Assembly: GCA_965279705.1 (NCBI GenBank)
Contig: OZ257257.1
Coordinates: forward strand, 1,984,001-2,048,000
Direction of reading: 5' to 3'
Length of the DNA stretch: 64,000 nt
DNA from: Stagnimonas sp965279705
GTDB lineage: Bacteria > Pseudomonadota > Gammaproteobacteria > Nevskiales > Nevskiaceae
Below, one piece after another: positions 26,445-34,973 of this stretch (position 1 is the first letter of the stretch; each line of letters begins with the position of its first letter). The notes beneath the pieces were generated by a model. It was not told the DNA's origin and did no database searches. It was given only the letters and a program-made list of their open reading frames with translations. A program made the position numbers and the translations under genes.

Positions 26445-27056
26445 ATGACCGCCATCGCCATCGCCCCGTTTCTCGCCTCGCCGGAAGAAGTCGAACAGAG
26501 CTTGCAGCTCGATGCCGACTTCAAGGGCTTTCTGGCGCTGGCTGTGAAGAGCAGCGGCACGGCGGCAGCGGATGTGAACCTGCTGGCGGCCCGGTTTCGC
26601 ATCGTCGACGGCCGCCAGGGCGCGCGCGATGACCTCGCCCTGCATGACACCGTGTCGGCGTGGGGGCAGCCGGTATCGGTCGGCGACCTCATTGCCGCCT
26701 GTCAGATCGTCGATCGCACCCGATTGATCCACTCGCTGTGGCGGCTGGAGACCTTTGAGGAGGTCAAGCTCTGGCTCAAGGCCGTGCGTGCGGTGGTGCG
26801 CCTGGGATACGACATCGATGGCGAACTGCGCGGGCAGGTGCTGCTGGCCGAAACCATCATCCCGATGGTCGAAACCGTAGAGCGCAAGGATTACGTGCTG
26901 CCCAACGGCGATATGGCGAGCGACGCCATTACCCGCAACCTCGGTATCCGCGCCAAGGTGTTTGCGCTCGACCGTAACCGCCGTACGCCGAGGCCCGCCT
27001 CAGGCAACAGCATCATGGATCGCCTGTCGCGCACCCTCAGCAAGGGCAGCCGCTGA
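26445..27056 (+). CDS. Conserved-looking protein of unknown function
   Basis: The 203-residue product begins 52 bases after ppsR. I do not recognise a family. It has no signal peptide or membrane segment; composition is balanced with alternating helix-like stretches (for example VDRTRLIHSLWRLETFEEV and VRAVVRLGYDIDGE) and a basic C-terminus (DRNRRTPRP, then SRTLSKGSR). Codon use and GC match the neighbours, so it is very probably expressed. Its place after ppsR could mean co-transcription, but nothing in the sequence links it to PEP metabolism. It converges on gloA with three bases between the stops. Confidence 0.7.
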   Translation: MTAIAIAPFLASPEEVEQSLQLDADFKGFLALAVKSSGTAAADVNLLAARFRIVDGRQGARDDLALHDTVSAWGQPVSVGDLIAACQIVDRTRLIHSLWRLETFEEVKLWLKAVRAVVRLGYDIDGELRGQVLLAETIIPMVETVERKDYVLPNGDMASDAITRNLGIRAKVFALDRNRRTPRPASGNSIMDRLSRTLSKGSR

Positions 27057-27059
27057 GTC

Positions 27060-27446
27060 TCAGGTTTTGCGCTGGATGAACTCGATCTTGTAACCGTCCG
27101 GGTCTTCGACGAAGGCAATGACAGCGGTGCCGTGTTTCATCGGCCCGGCTTCGCGAGTCACCTTGCCGCCCTTTGCCTTGGCGCGTTCACAGGCGCTGTA
27201 GGCGTCGTCCACCTCAATGGCGATGTGGCCATAGCCATTGCCCAATTCGTAGTGATCGACCCCGTAGTTATAGGTCAGCTCGATCACCGCACCTTGCGAC
27301 TCCGGCTGGTGGCCGACAAAGGCGAGGGTGAACTTGCCCTCTGGATAATCGTGCTGGCGCAGCAGTGTCATGCCCAGCACCTCCGTGTAGAAGGCAATGG
27401 AGCGCTGCAAGTTACCGACGCGGAGCATGGTGTGGAGGATACGCAT
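27060..27446 (-). CDS. gloA: Lactoylglutathione lyase (glyoxalase I)
   Basis: The start at 27446 follows AAGGAACCCC and yields 128 residues, close to the E. coli enzyme (135). The N-terminus MRILHTMLRVGNLQRSIAFY contains the first metal-ligand His (H5) and matches the family; other features are the Glu in VIELTYNYGV, the His in YGHIAIEVDD and the Glu in DGYKIEFIQ, giving the four ligands of a nickel-type enzyme. It converts the methylglyoxal-glutathione adduct to S-lactoylglutathione, which GloB then hydrolyses. It is the last core gene before the dif site. Confidence 0.95.
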   Translation of the reverse strand: MRILHTMLRVGNLQRSIAFYTEVLGMTLLRQHDYPEGKFTLAFVGHQPESQGAVIELTYNYGVDHYELGNGYGHIAIEVDDAYSACERAKAKGGKVTREAGPMKHGTAVIAFVEDPDGYKIEFIQRKT

Positions 27447-27592
27447 GGGGTTCCTTCGAGAAATGGTGTGCAGCATTGATATGGCTCGCCAGAGCCACTT
27501 CAAGCCATGATGAGGCGCTGCGGGATGGCTAGCTGGTATAAAGCCGCCGCAGAAATGAGGCGATACGACGGTTGCGCCCTCAGTTGTTCACA

Positions 27593-27620
27593 ACGACTCA
27601 TAATGTATATTATGTAAAAT
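27593..27620. other. dif: Candidate dif site (XerCD chromosome-dimer resolution site)
   Basis: The 28-bp segment consists of a XerC-like arm ACGACTCATAA, a six-base centre TGTATA and a XerD-like arm TTATGTAAAAT. By eye it matches 22 of 28 positions of the E. coli dif site: the inner arm CATAA, the whole centre and ten of the eleven XerD-arm bases agree. It lies in a non-coding gap of nearly 700 bases in otherwise GC-rich DNA. XerC and XerD recombine dimeric chromosomes here at the division septum under control of FtsK. KOPS-like octamers converge on it from both sides. The outer XerC arm diverges from E. coli, which is common between species. Confidence 0.82.
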
Positions 27621-28138
27621 TAAATAAACACCGAGTTCGCAATCAATGTGGACGGCTGTTGTCGACGGCCGCTCAATCACTGCATTGGCATCCGCAAACG
27701 GCTGCACCCGACCAATTACGCCGCGACATGTTGCTCGAAGAATACGCCCTCGCCGCCAGTGGAGATTGGGCTTGAGACTCGGTTCTGGCCTGAGCTATCC
27801 ATACAACCTAACCTCGGTTTCAATGTCATTCGAGCGGCGGTAAGCTAACCAAGCGTAGCTCGAAGTCGGCAGCATGCACGGCTTCGGCTCAATACCACCG
27901 TTCTAAGTAGCGCGGCTGCTACAAGGCCTGTCCGCAGCGTATCGCCACGTCCGAGATCCACTCGTGGGCGCTTGTCGACAAGCCTTGAGCGACAAATGGC
28001 TGCTTTGGCCCGCACCCCTGCCCGCCTGTGACCAAGCGCGTGCGTCTGCTTTTGGTCGGCCACCCACGATAAGGGAGTCAAATCGCCCTGCTCTTGCCGT
28101 ATCAGACCAATGCAAAGCAGACACTTCGAAGACCCGCC
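27621..28138. other. Non-coding region to the right of dif, with an eroded repeat
   Basis: About 520 bases hold no gene I can support. Short open frames here have no family-like sequence or ribosome site. The AT-rich stretch just right of dif (27616-27632) contrasts with the GC-rich rest. The right end contains a segment (28059-28088) that recurs at 47749-47777. It looks like decayed repeat DNA. Confidence 0.6.
28059..28088 (+). repeat. Left copy of an imperfect direct repeat bordering the accessory island
   Basis: The core ACCCACGATAAGGGAGTCAA followed by ATCGCC matches the segment at 47749-47777 (ACCCACAATAAGGAGTGCAA, then ATCGCC) with one substitution and two single-base gaps. The two copies are in the same orientation and lie just outside the island's first and last genes. 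Confidence 0.5.
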
Positions 28139-29116
28139 CTATCTCGTAATGGGGAGCGGGTGCAAGGCGCGGCGTAAGGCGGCGACGCGATCACGCAGGG
28201 CGGCTTGCGTCACTCGTGCCTCTCTGATCAGCTCGAAGGCATGCACCGCGCCGGGATAGACGTGCAGTTCGGTTGCCACGCCGGCATGGAGCAGGCGCGT
28301 GGCGTAGGCGATGTCCTCGTCGACGAATAGATCTAGCGCGCCCACGCTGATGAAAGCCGGCGGCAGGCCAGCGAGATTTTCTGCGCGCGCTGGCGCTGCA
28401 TAGGGCGACACCGGCCTGCCATCGGGCTCGTGACCAAGCAGCGCGGTCCAGGCATAGCGGTGGTTTTCTCGCGTCCACACATATTCGCCGGCGTAGGGAT
28501 TCTGTTCCGGCTGCGTCGAAAGCCGGTCGGTCAGCGCCGGGTAGATGAGCAGTTGCAGCACCAGGGGCACACTGGCGCGGTCGCGTGCCATGAGCGCGAT
28601 TGCGGCTGCGAGCGTCGCACCCGCGCTCTCGCCACCGACGGCAATGCGGCTCTGATCGACGCCCAGCGCATCGGCCTGAGCGTGCAGCCATACCAGCGCC
28701 GCATGGCAATCCTCGATGGCGCCGGGGAACCGTGTCTCGGGTGCCAGGCGATAGTCCACCGACACCACCAGGCAGTTGGCATCGCGCGCGAACAGCTCGC
28801 AGAACTCGGCATACATCTCCGGCTTGCCGAGCACGAAGCCGCCGCCGTGCAGATGCAGATAGGCCGGCAGCAAACCCTGCGCGCTATGGGGCCGGAACAT
28901 CAGCACGCGCACGTCCGGTGCACCCGCAGGTCCAGGTACCCAGGCCTCATGCACCTCGATATCGGCGACCGGCGCCCGTGCGGCCTGCTGCACGCGCAGC
29001 TGTTGCTCCCGCGCCGCGCGAATCACCGGCACGGTCTGGTCGTTGAGCGACAGCAACGGCAGGAGTGCCAGCGCCGGCGCGAGATCGGGGTCGACGAGAT
29101 AGCTGGATTTCTTCAT
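28139..29116 (-). CDS. Alpha/beta hydrolase of the hormone-sensitive lipase type (family IV esterase)
   Basis: The start at 29116 follows GGAGCAATCC and gives 325 residues. The oxyanion motif LHLHGGGFVLGKP (near residue 93), the nucleophile elbow GGESAGATLA (near 165), an Asp in VGALDLFVDED and the catalytic His in PGAVHAFELI complete a family IV esterase. There is no signal peptide, so it acts in the cytoplasm, removing short to medium acyl groups. It is the second gene of a two-gene operon with the exported protein upstream (16-base gap), driven by the CRP-type promoter at 29882-29924. Confidence 0.9.
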   Translation of the reverse strand: MKKSSYLVDPDLAPALALLPLLSLNDQTVPVIRAAREQQLRVQQAARAPVADIEVHEAWVPGPAGAPDVRVLMFRPHSAQGLLPAYLHLHGGGFVLGKPEMYAEFCELFARDANCLVVSVDYRLAPETRFPGAIEDCHAALVWLHAQADALGVDQSRIAVGGESAGATLAAAIALMARDRASVPLVLQLLIYPALTDRLSTQPEQNPYAGEYVWTRENHRYAWTALLGHEPDGRPVSPYAAPARAENLAGLPPAFISVGALDLFVDEDIAYATRLLHAGVATELHVYPGAVHAFELIREARVTQAALRDRVAALRRALHPLPITR

Positions 29117-29132
29117 GGATTGCTCCGAGCGT

Positions 29133-29861
29133 TCAAGGCTTCTGTGTCTGCGAGGCTGTCGCCGGCACGTAGTCGAGCGGCCCCAGGTCAGTGTAGAGAC
29201 GCATCGTGCAGATGTGGCCGCTGCCGTCGATCCAGAGCAGCGCGCGCGATTTTTTCTCGCCGTCACTGATACCCACCTCGCGCCCCTGGCAGCCGGCGAT
29301 GCTGGCGTACGTGGAGGCCTTCTCGCCCGCCGCAAGCGCTGCGACCTTGAAGCTCAGCGGCCTGCCGCTGCTGGTATCGAAGTAGGTACCGTCGCGCAGC
29401 TCATCGCCGCGCCAGAAGCTGGAGGGCATGGCCTCGGCGGGCAACTGCACGGCAGCGCCCTTCGATCGGCCACTCAAGCCGCCCTTTACATCGCGGGTCA
29501 GCGTGAGCGCGTCATCGGCATCCTTCACCGGCGATTTGAACTGCGTCGTCGAGCTGAAGCTCGTAAGCCGGTTGTGTACCCGCCGCTCCTCGCTGTTCTG
29601 CACCAGCTTTGCCTTCATCAGCAGGCGGCTCACGGTGATCTCGCCGCGGCGCTGCACCACCAGCGTCTCGGCATCCGGTCGCGAGAACCGGATCATCAGC
29701 TGACCCACAGGTTTGTCGCCATCGTAGACATCAAAGGTAAGCTGCTCTCCATTGAGGGGTTGCCAAGCCGCAGTCGCAGCAACGCCGAAAGGGCATGTCG
29801 CTGAGACCAGCAGCGCCGCGAGCATGGCGGCGAGAGGCAGGCGTCTGTTTCGTTCCGGCAT
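29133..29861 (-). CDS. Exported beta-rich protein, DUF6134-like
   Basis: The start at 29861 has CAGGAGAACACG before it. The product has 242 residues with a signal peptide (about 1-29, cleavage after VAATA). The mature part is beta-strand-rich, starting LTFDVYDGDKPVGQLMIRF, and resembles uncharacterised periplasmic DUF6134/DUF3108-type proteins; this assignment is by impression only. It heads the operon with the cytoplasmic esterase and lies directly downstream of one of the five shared operators. It may bind a lipid or acylated substrate in the periplasm, but no function is known. Confidence 0.72.
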   Translation of the reverse strand: MPERNRRLPLAAMLAALLVSATCPFGVAATAAWQPLNGEQLTFDVYDGDKPVGQLMIRFSRPDAETLVVQRRGEITVSRLLMKAKLVQNSEERRVHNRLTSFSSTTQFKSPVKDADDALTLTRDVKGGLSGRSKGAAVQLPAEAMPSSFWRGDELRDGTYFDTSSGRPLSFKVAALAAGEKASTYASIAGCQGREVGISDGEKKSRALLWIDGSGHICTMRLYTDLGPLDYVPATASQTQKP

Positions 29862-29881
29862 CGTGTTCTCCTGGTTCCGCC

Positions 29882-29924
29882 AATGTAGCGGCTGCCACAC
29901 GCAGTGCCTGTCACAACCGGGACA
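29882..29924 (-). promoter_or_regulatory. CRP-type operator plus -10 element, promoter 1 of the island regulon
   Basis: In the direction of transcription the operator reads TGTCCCGGTTGTGACA (29924-29909); 21 bases later comes TACATT (29887-29882) as -10. The operator centre is 32 bases from the -10 centre, i.e. about -41.5. The predicted start of transcription is near 29875, 14 bases before the ATG of the DUF6134-like gene. The operator is also 83 bases upstream of the divergent regulator gene, allowing autoregulation. Confidence 0.7.
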
Positions 29925-30006
29925 ATCCGGTCGGCTTGAACGGCAGAGCTGTCCGCCCGCCGTGTTGTGGAAGAATGCGGGCAAAGGCGCGGAGGAGAAA
30001 GCGACC

Positions 30007-30819
30007 GTGAAAGCAGCGAATCCCGTCGTCGACCGGGAAGAAGTTCTGAGCCTGATCGGGGGCTGGAAGTGGTTCGAGTCGGTGCCCGCCGCCGCCCACG
30101 AGTGGCTGGCCGCGCATTCGAGAATCCGCAGCTTCCGCAAGGGGCAGCATGTCTATCGCGCGGGCGATCCGGCAGTGCAAATCTACGGCGTGGTCAGCGG
30201 CGTGTTCCGCATTTACATGAGTACGGCGAAGGGCGACGAGATCACTGGCGAGGAGGTGGTGCGGGGCACTTGGTTTCCGCACACCATCCCTTCCGACAAG
30301 CCGAAATACTACGGCAACTGCATGTGCCAGCAGGACGCCGTTGCGATCGAGGTGGGCCAGAGCGCGGTGACCGAGTTTGCCGAACGCTGGCCTGGCTACT
30401 TTCGCGGCCTGTATGCCGAGCTCGCCTCGCGCGGCCCCGCGACGCTGGATCGCATCCTGCTGCTCAGCCTGCACAACCTCAACGTGCGCCTCGCGGTGTA
30501 TCTGTTGCGCATGGCCCTGCTGCGCGGCGTGCGCGATGCCGACCAGGCCGTGCTCGTCTCCGGCGAGATCAGCCAGAGCGAACTGGGCGCGCGCGTGGGC
30601 GGCACCCGCCAGCGGGTCAACGCGCTGCTCAAGTCCTGGGTGAATCGTGGCCTGATCGAACTGCCGCATGGCGGCATCCGCATCCTCGATGTCGGCCGCC
30701 TGACCACGGAGGCCACGAAATCGGGCTTCGACCTCGACAGCTACCTGCAGGGCTGGCACGGCGGCTGGGGCAAGGGCGACGCCCATGCGTTCACCGCAGC
30801 GCGCAACAGAAGCGGGTAA
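30007..30819 (+). CDS. CRP/FNR-family transcriptional regulator
   Basis: The likely start is the GTG at 30007, after GGAGGAG, giving 270 residues. An N-terminal cyclic-nucleotide-binding-like beta barrel (about residues 30-140; KGQHVYRAGDPAVQIYGVVS) is followed by the long dimer helix and a winged helix-turn-helix (about 185-225). Compared with E. coli CRP, the recognition helix TRQRVNALL keeps the first Arg (R201) but has Q202 for E181 and A206 for R185, so specificity other than TGTGA is expected. There is no N-terminal Cys cluster as in FNR. It is the only regulator gene of the island and the best candidate for binding the five TGTCC-N6-TGACA sites. Its ligand is unknown. Confidence 0.9.
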   Translation: MKAANPVVDREEVLSLIGGWKWFESVPAAAHEWLAAHSRIRSFRKGQHVYRAGDPAVQIYGVVSGVFRIYMSTAKGDEITGEEVVRGTWFPHTIPSDKPKYYGNCMCQQDAVAIEVGQSAVTEFAERWPGYFRGLYAELASRGPATLDRILLLSLHNLNVRLAVYLLRMALLRGVRDADQAVLVSGEISQSELGARVGGTRQRVNALLKSWVNRGLIELPHGGIRILDVGRLTTEATKSGFDLDSYLQGWHGGWGKGDAHAFTAARNRSG

Positions 30820-30847
30820 CGGCTGGCTCTTGCCGGGCGCTTGGGAG

Positions 30848-30890
30848 TGTCCCCAAGGTGACTGTCAGCGAGCATCCGGAACCTTAGGAT
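30848..30890 (+). promoter_or_regulatory. CRP-type operator plus -10 element, promoter 2 of the island regulon
   Basis: The operator TGTCCCCAAGGTGACT (30848-30863) is followed after exactly 21 bases by TAGGAT (30885-30890). The predicted start of transcription is near 30897, 28 bases upstream of the carboxylesterase ATG. It probably drives the five-gene operon 30925-37217. Confidence 0.7.
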
Positions 30891-30924
30891 CGCGGCTCGT
30901 ATACCGACCTGAAGCGATCTGGCA

Positions 30925-32487
30925 ATGACGACTATCGATGTGCAAGCGGGCGCCGTGCGTGGCCGGGTCGAGAACGGAATCCATGTGTTCCGTGGCCTGC
31001 CGTATGCCGAGGCGCTCAACGCCCAGTCACGCTGGCTCCCACCCCAGCCGCGTCGGCCCTGGAAAGGCGCACGCGATGCCGGCGCCTACGGCCCGGCCTG
31101 CATGCAGTTCGGCGCGCGCCGTTTCGTGTTTCCGTTTCCGCGCTACCGCCGGGAGTATCTGCTCGCCACCAGCGCCGGTCATCCGGCACAGGATGGCGAC
31201 GACTGCTTGGTGCTGAATGTCTGGTCGCCGAATGTGGAGCGCACGGCGCGTCTGCCGGTCATGGTCTGGATTCACGGCGGCGGGTTCACCGGCGGTGCCG
31301 CCAACGCCATGTACGACTGCTCGCCTTTTGCCGAGCGCGGCGTGGTTGCCGTCGCCATCCAATACCGGCTCGGCGCAGCCGGTTTTCTGCACGGCTCTGG
31401 CCTGTTCGAGGGCGAGGTCTGCGCCGACAACCGCGCCTTTCTTGATCAGATCGAAGCCCTGCGCTGGGTGCAGCAGAACATCGCGGCCTTCGGTGGCGAC
31501 CCGGCGAACGTCACGCTGTTCGGCGAATCGGCCGGTGCCTTCGCGATCTACCAGCTGGCCGCGAGCCCGATGGCCAAGGGGCTGTTCAAGCGCGCGATCG
31601 CCATGGGCGGCATGGCGGCCACCTGCGCACCGGCCGAGGACTATCACCGCCTGAGTCGCGATGCGCTCGCCGATGTCGGCGTGAAGGCCGGCGACGCGAA
31701 AGCCCTTTCCGCACTCGATCGCAAGCAGATCGAACGTCTGCAGAAAGCTATGTCGAGCCGAGTGTTCAAAGCCAAGCCGGACGACCAGTATGGTCAGCTG
31801 AGTCGCGAAAAAGTCGGCTTTTTGGGCGCTGCCACCGGCACCGCTTTTCTGCCGCAGGCACCGCTGAGCGCCTACCCGCAGGGCACGCCCAACGATATCG
31901 ATCTGTTGCTCGGCACCTGCGCGAACGACGGTGGTTTGTTCTCGCTGATTCTGCCCTTGCTCCCGAAGTTATCGGCCAAGCTGTTCGCCAAGAATTTCGT
32001 CGATTTCGTGCCGGGCCGTGACCTGCCCGCGGCTTGGTCGTTCTACCGCCAGCAGATGCAGGGGGCGAGCGAGCGCGAGGTGCTTGCGCAGGTCAATAAC
32101 GATGCCTTCTACCGCATGCCGACCATCGCGGCGGCCGAGGCGCATGCTGCGAGTCACCCGGGCAGAACCTGGCACTACCAGCTGAACTACGCCTCGCCGG
32201 TGCCGGGGCTGGGCGCGATTCACGGCATCGACGTTGCACTGCTGTTCGGCACCTGCAACGGCCTCTTGGCCGATGACGCCGAAACTGCACAGCTGGTCGA
32301 GCAACTGCGGCGCGCGATGATCTCCTTCGCGACCTCCGGCACGCCGACGGCACCCGGCCTACCAGACTGGCAACCGTTCGACAGAACGGTAAGGCCGACG
32401 ATGGTTTTCGATCGTCGTTCGCGACTTGCGTGTGATCTCGACGCCCCGCTGCGCCACTTCTGGCAGACCGGCGGGCGTCCCGCATAA
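30925..32487 (+). CDS. Type B carboxylesterase
   Basis: The 520-residue protein is a full-length carboxylesterase/lipase B enzyme. The oxyanion loop is MVWIHGGGFTGG (near residue 115), the nucleophile Ser is in LFGESAGAFAIYQ (near 195), and the C-terminal catalytic His is in GAIHGIDVALLFGT (near 433). No signal peptide is visible; the start MTTIDVQAGAVRGRVENG enters the fold directly, so a cytoplasmic location is likely. It hydrolyses carboxylic esters of unknown type. It is the first gene after promoter 2 and is followed after 129 bases by the SDR gene. Confidence 0.92.
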   Translation: MTTIDVQAGAVRGRVENGIHVFRGLPYAEALNAQSRWLPPQPRRPWKGARDAGAYGPACMQFGARRFVFPFPRYRREYLLATSAGHPAQDGDDCLVLNVWSPNVERTARLPVMVWIHGGGFTGGAANAMYDCSPFAERGVVAVAIQYRLGAAGFLHGSGLFEGEVCADNRAFLDQIEALRWVQQNIAAFGGDPANVTLFGESAGAFAIYQLAASPMAKGLFKRAIAMGGMAATCAPAEDYHRLSRDALADVGVKAGDAKALSALDRKQIERLQKAMSSRVFKAKPDDQYGQLSREKVGFLGAATGTAFLPQAPLSAYPQGTPNDIDLLLGTCANDGGLFSLILPLLPKLSAKLFAKNFVDFVPGRDLPAAWSFYRQQMQGASEREVLAQVNNDAFYRMPTIAAAEAHAASHPGRTWHYQLNYASPVPGLGAIHGIDVALLFGTCNGLLADDAETAQLVEQLRRAMISFATSGTPTAPGLPDWQPFDRTVRPTMVFDRRSRLACDLDAPLRHFWQTGGRPA

Positions 32488-32616
32488 ACAGGGCTTTTGT
32501 GTGCAGTGCCAGGAGGTTCCCGCTCGCCAAGCGCGGCGCCTGCATTGTCACCACTGATTAGACCCACTAGAGGTCGACAACGAATCACCGCGCAGTTTTT
32601 TCTGGAGGAGAAACAC

Positions 32617-33444
32617 ATGAGCACAAAGTTGGATGGAAAGGTCGCACTCGTCACCGGCTCCGGCCGTGGCATCGGCCGTGCAACGGCACTGAAGCTGGCC
32701 GCCGAAGGCGCGCGCCTGGTCATCAATGATCTCGACGCTGCACCGGCGCAGGAAGTCGTTGAAGAGATCAGGAGCCGCGGCGGTGAGGCGGTGGCCTGCA
32801 TCGGCAGCGTGACGGCGGCCGACTTCGCACAGCAGTTCATCGACACCGCGATGCAGAACTTCCAGGGCCTGGACATCATCGTCAACAACGCCGGCTACAC
32901 CTGGGATAACGTCATCCAGAAGATGGGCGACGAGCAGTGGCAGGCAATCATCGACTGCCATCTCACCGCACCGTTCCGCATCCTTCGCGCCGCGCATCCG
33001 GTCATCAAGAAACTGGTGACTGCCGACCGCGAGGCGGGCCGCCGCAGCACGCGCAAGGTCGTCAATGTCTCCTCGGTGGTCGGCATGTTCGGCAATGCCG
33101 GGCAGATGAACTACTCGGCCGCCAAGGCCGGCATTATCGGCATGACCATGACGCTCGCAAAGGAGTGGGGCCGTCTCGAGACCACCGTGAACTGCGTGGC
33201 CTTCGGCTTCATCGAAACCCGGCTCACACTCGCCGCCACCCCGGCCGCGACCAGCATCGATGGTCACGACATCAAGCTCGGCATCCCGCCCGATGCCAAG
33301 AGTGCGATCGAGAAGAGCATCCCGCTCGGCCGCATCGGCACGCCAGACGATGCCGCCGGCGCGATCTACCTGTTTTGCGCGCCGGAGTCCGATTACATCA
33401 GCGGCCAGACGCTGTTGTGCAGCGGCGGCGTCACGGGCATGTAG
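32617..33444 (+). CDS. SDR-family NAD(P)-dependent dehydrogenase/reductase
   Basis: The start at 32617 follows GGAGGAGAAACAC. The 275-residue protein has the cofactor motif TGSGRGIG (near residue 14), NNAG (near 90), the catalytic Ser in VVNVSSVVG and the YSAAK pair (near 165). The C-terminus LCSGGVTGM resembles FabG-type oxidoreductases, but an insertion around residues 195-225 (TPAATSIDGHDIKLGIPPDA) is longer than in FabG. The substrate may be a hydroxyacyl-CoA or an alcohol released by the neighbouring esterases. It is followed after ten bases by the acyl-CoA ligase gene. Confidence 0.9.
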   Translation: MSTKLDGKVALVTGSGRGIGRATALKLAAEGARLVINDLDAAPAQEVVEEIRSRGGEAVACIGSVTAADFAQQFIDTAMQNFQGLDIIVNNAGYTWDNVIQKMGDEQWQAIIDCHLTAPFRILRAAHPVIKKLVTADREAGRRSTRKVVNVSSVVGMFGNAGQMNYSAAKAGIIGMTMTLAKEWGRLETTVNCVAFGFIETRLTLAATPAATSIDGHDIKLGIPPDAKSAIEKSIPLGRIGTPDDAAGAIYLFCAPESDYISGQTLLCSGGVTGM

Positions 33445-33454
33445 GACGAATGCC

Positions 33455-34945
33455 ATGAACCAAGCCACAAGCTCGGAACTGTTCACGCCCGGCGCGATGC
33501 TCACGCGCCTCGCCGCACAAGCGCCGGACAAGATCGCGCTGATCGTCCGCCGCGCCGATGGCGTCACCGAGCAGCTGACGCGCGTCGAACTGGAACGCTG
33601 GGCCAATCGCCTCGCGCATCGCCTGCTGGTCGCGGTGCCGGACATCGGTCCGGGCACCTATGTAGCGATCCATCTGCCGAACGGTGTCGAGCATGTCGTC
33701 GCCACGCTGGCCATCTTCAAGCTCGGCGCCTGCCCGATGCCGGTGAGCCATCGCTTGCCGGCAGCAGAGCGCGACGGCCTGCTCGGCCTGGGCAAGCCGG
33801 TCGCGATCTTCAGCGATGACCCCGACCTGGACGGCATCACGCGGGCCGAGATGCACAGTCTCGTTGGCACTTCCGAACTGCCGCCGCCGGACGCCGTGCC
33901 GCAGCCCTTCAAGGCGATTGCCTCCGGCGGCTCTACGGGCAAACCGAAGCTGATTGTTTCGCCCGGCGCCTTCGCGTTCGCAGTGGGCGCGCACCCCATC
34001 GCCAGCGTGCTGGGGCTGACCGAGGCGGACTGCCTGTATTCGCCCGGCCCGCTGTATCACAACCAGGCGTTCTTCTTCACGCAGATCGCGCTGTTCCAGG
34101 GCTGCTCGGTGTTGCTCAACGAGAAGTTCGACGCGGAACTGACACTCGAGCTCATCGAGCAGCACCGCCCCACCGTGCTCAACATGGTGCCGACAATGAT
34201 GTCGCGCATGCTGCGACTTGACGGCATAGCACAGCGTGACTTCAGCAGCGTGCGAACGCTATGGCACCTCGCTGCGGCCTGCCCGCCCTGGGTCAAGCAG
34301 GGCTGGATCGATCTGGTGGGCGCAGAGCGGGTGATGGAGATGTGGTCCTCCACCGAGGTCAATGGCGTGACCATCATCCGCGGCGACGAGTGGCTGCAGA
34401 AACCCGGTAGCGTCGGCAGGCCCTGGAACACCGAGATCAGGATTCTCGATGCCGAGCGACGGCCGGTGCCGATCGGCGAGGTCGGCGAAGTGTTCAGTCG
34501 CTTCGTCGGCGGCCCGCCGCAAGCCGTCTACGTCGGTGCCAAGAATCTCGAAGACATCGGTGAGCACTACACCAGCGTCGGCGACCTCGGCTCTCTCGAT
34601 GCCGACGGCTATCTGTTTCTCGCCGATCGCCGGGTCGATCTCATCATCAGCGGCGGTGCCAACGTGGTGCCGGCCGAGGTGGAAGCCGCTCTCACGCAGC
34701 ATCCAGCGGTGCGCGACGCCGCCGTGATCGGCCTCATGGACGACGACCTGGGACGCCGCGTGCACGCCATCGTCGAGCTGGCGCCTGCCAGCACCGGCAC
34801 GACGGCCGCCGAACTCGACCAGCACGTACGCCAGCTGATCGCCGGCTACAAGATTCCGCGCAGCTATGAACTGGTTGCGGCGCTGCCGCGCGACGAGGCC
34901 GGCAAGATTCGCCGCGGCCTGCTGCGCGACGCGCGCGGCGGCTGA
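33455..34945 (+). CDS. AMP-dependent acyl-CoA ligase
   Basis: The 496-residue enzyme has the adenylate-forming motifs: P-loop ASGGSTGKPKLIV (near residue 155), A5 MWSSTEVNGVT (near 296), A8 region TSVGDLGSLDADGYLFLADR (near 370) and the C-terminal Lys in DEAGKIRRG. It activates a carboxylic acid as acyl-AMP and then acyl-CoA. Within the operon it fits activation of an acid released by the carboxylesterase or alpha/beta hydrolase. The preceding SDR gene ends ten bases before its ATG at 33455; longer open frame upstream overlaps the SDR gene and is not expected to be used. Confidence 0.92.
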   Translation: MNQATSSELFTPGAMLTRLAAQAPDKIALIVRRADGVTEQLTRVELERWANRLAHRLLVAVPDIGPGTYVAIHLPNGVEHVVATLAIFKLGACPMPVSHRLPAAERDGLLGLGKPVAIFSDDPDLDGITRAEMHSLVGTSELPPPDAVPQPFKAIASGGSTGKPKLIVSPGAFAFAVGAHPIASVLGLTEADCLYSPGPLYHNQAFFFTQIALFQGCSVLLNEKFDAELTLELIEQHRPTVLNMVPTMMSRMLRLDGIAQRDFSSVRTLWHLAAACPPWVKQGWIDLVGAERVMEMWSSTEVNGVTIIRGDEWLQKPGSVGRPWNTEIRILDAERRPVPIGEVGEVFSRFVGGPPQAVYVGAKNLEDIGEHYTSVGDLGSLDADGYLFLADRRVDLIISGGANVVPAEVEAALTQHPAVRDAAVIGLMDDDLGRRVHAIVELAPASTGTTAAELDQHVRQLIAGYKIPRSYELVAALPRDEAGKIRRGLLRDARGG

Positions 34946-34973
34946 GCAGTCCAACCCCTCGCAGACACACCCC

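Noticed and set aside
27572..27775. Small open frame crossing the dif candidate
   Set aside because: The frame contains the AT-rich dif core, has no ribosome site and no protein-like pattern.
27447..28138. Integrase or phage genes next to dif
   Set aside because: No recombinase, phage structural gene or filamentous-phage protein is seen in the window.
32530..32560. Possible sixth operator upstream of the SDR gene (TTGTCACCACTGATTAG)
   Set aside because: Only one half-site is present; the other half and the -10 spacing do not fit.
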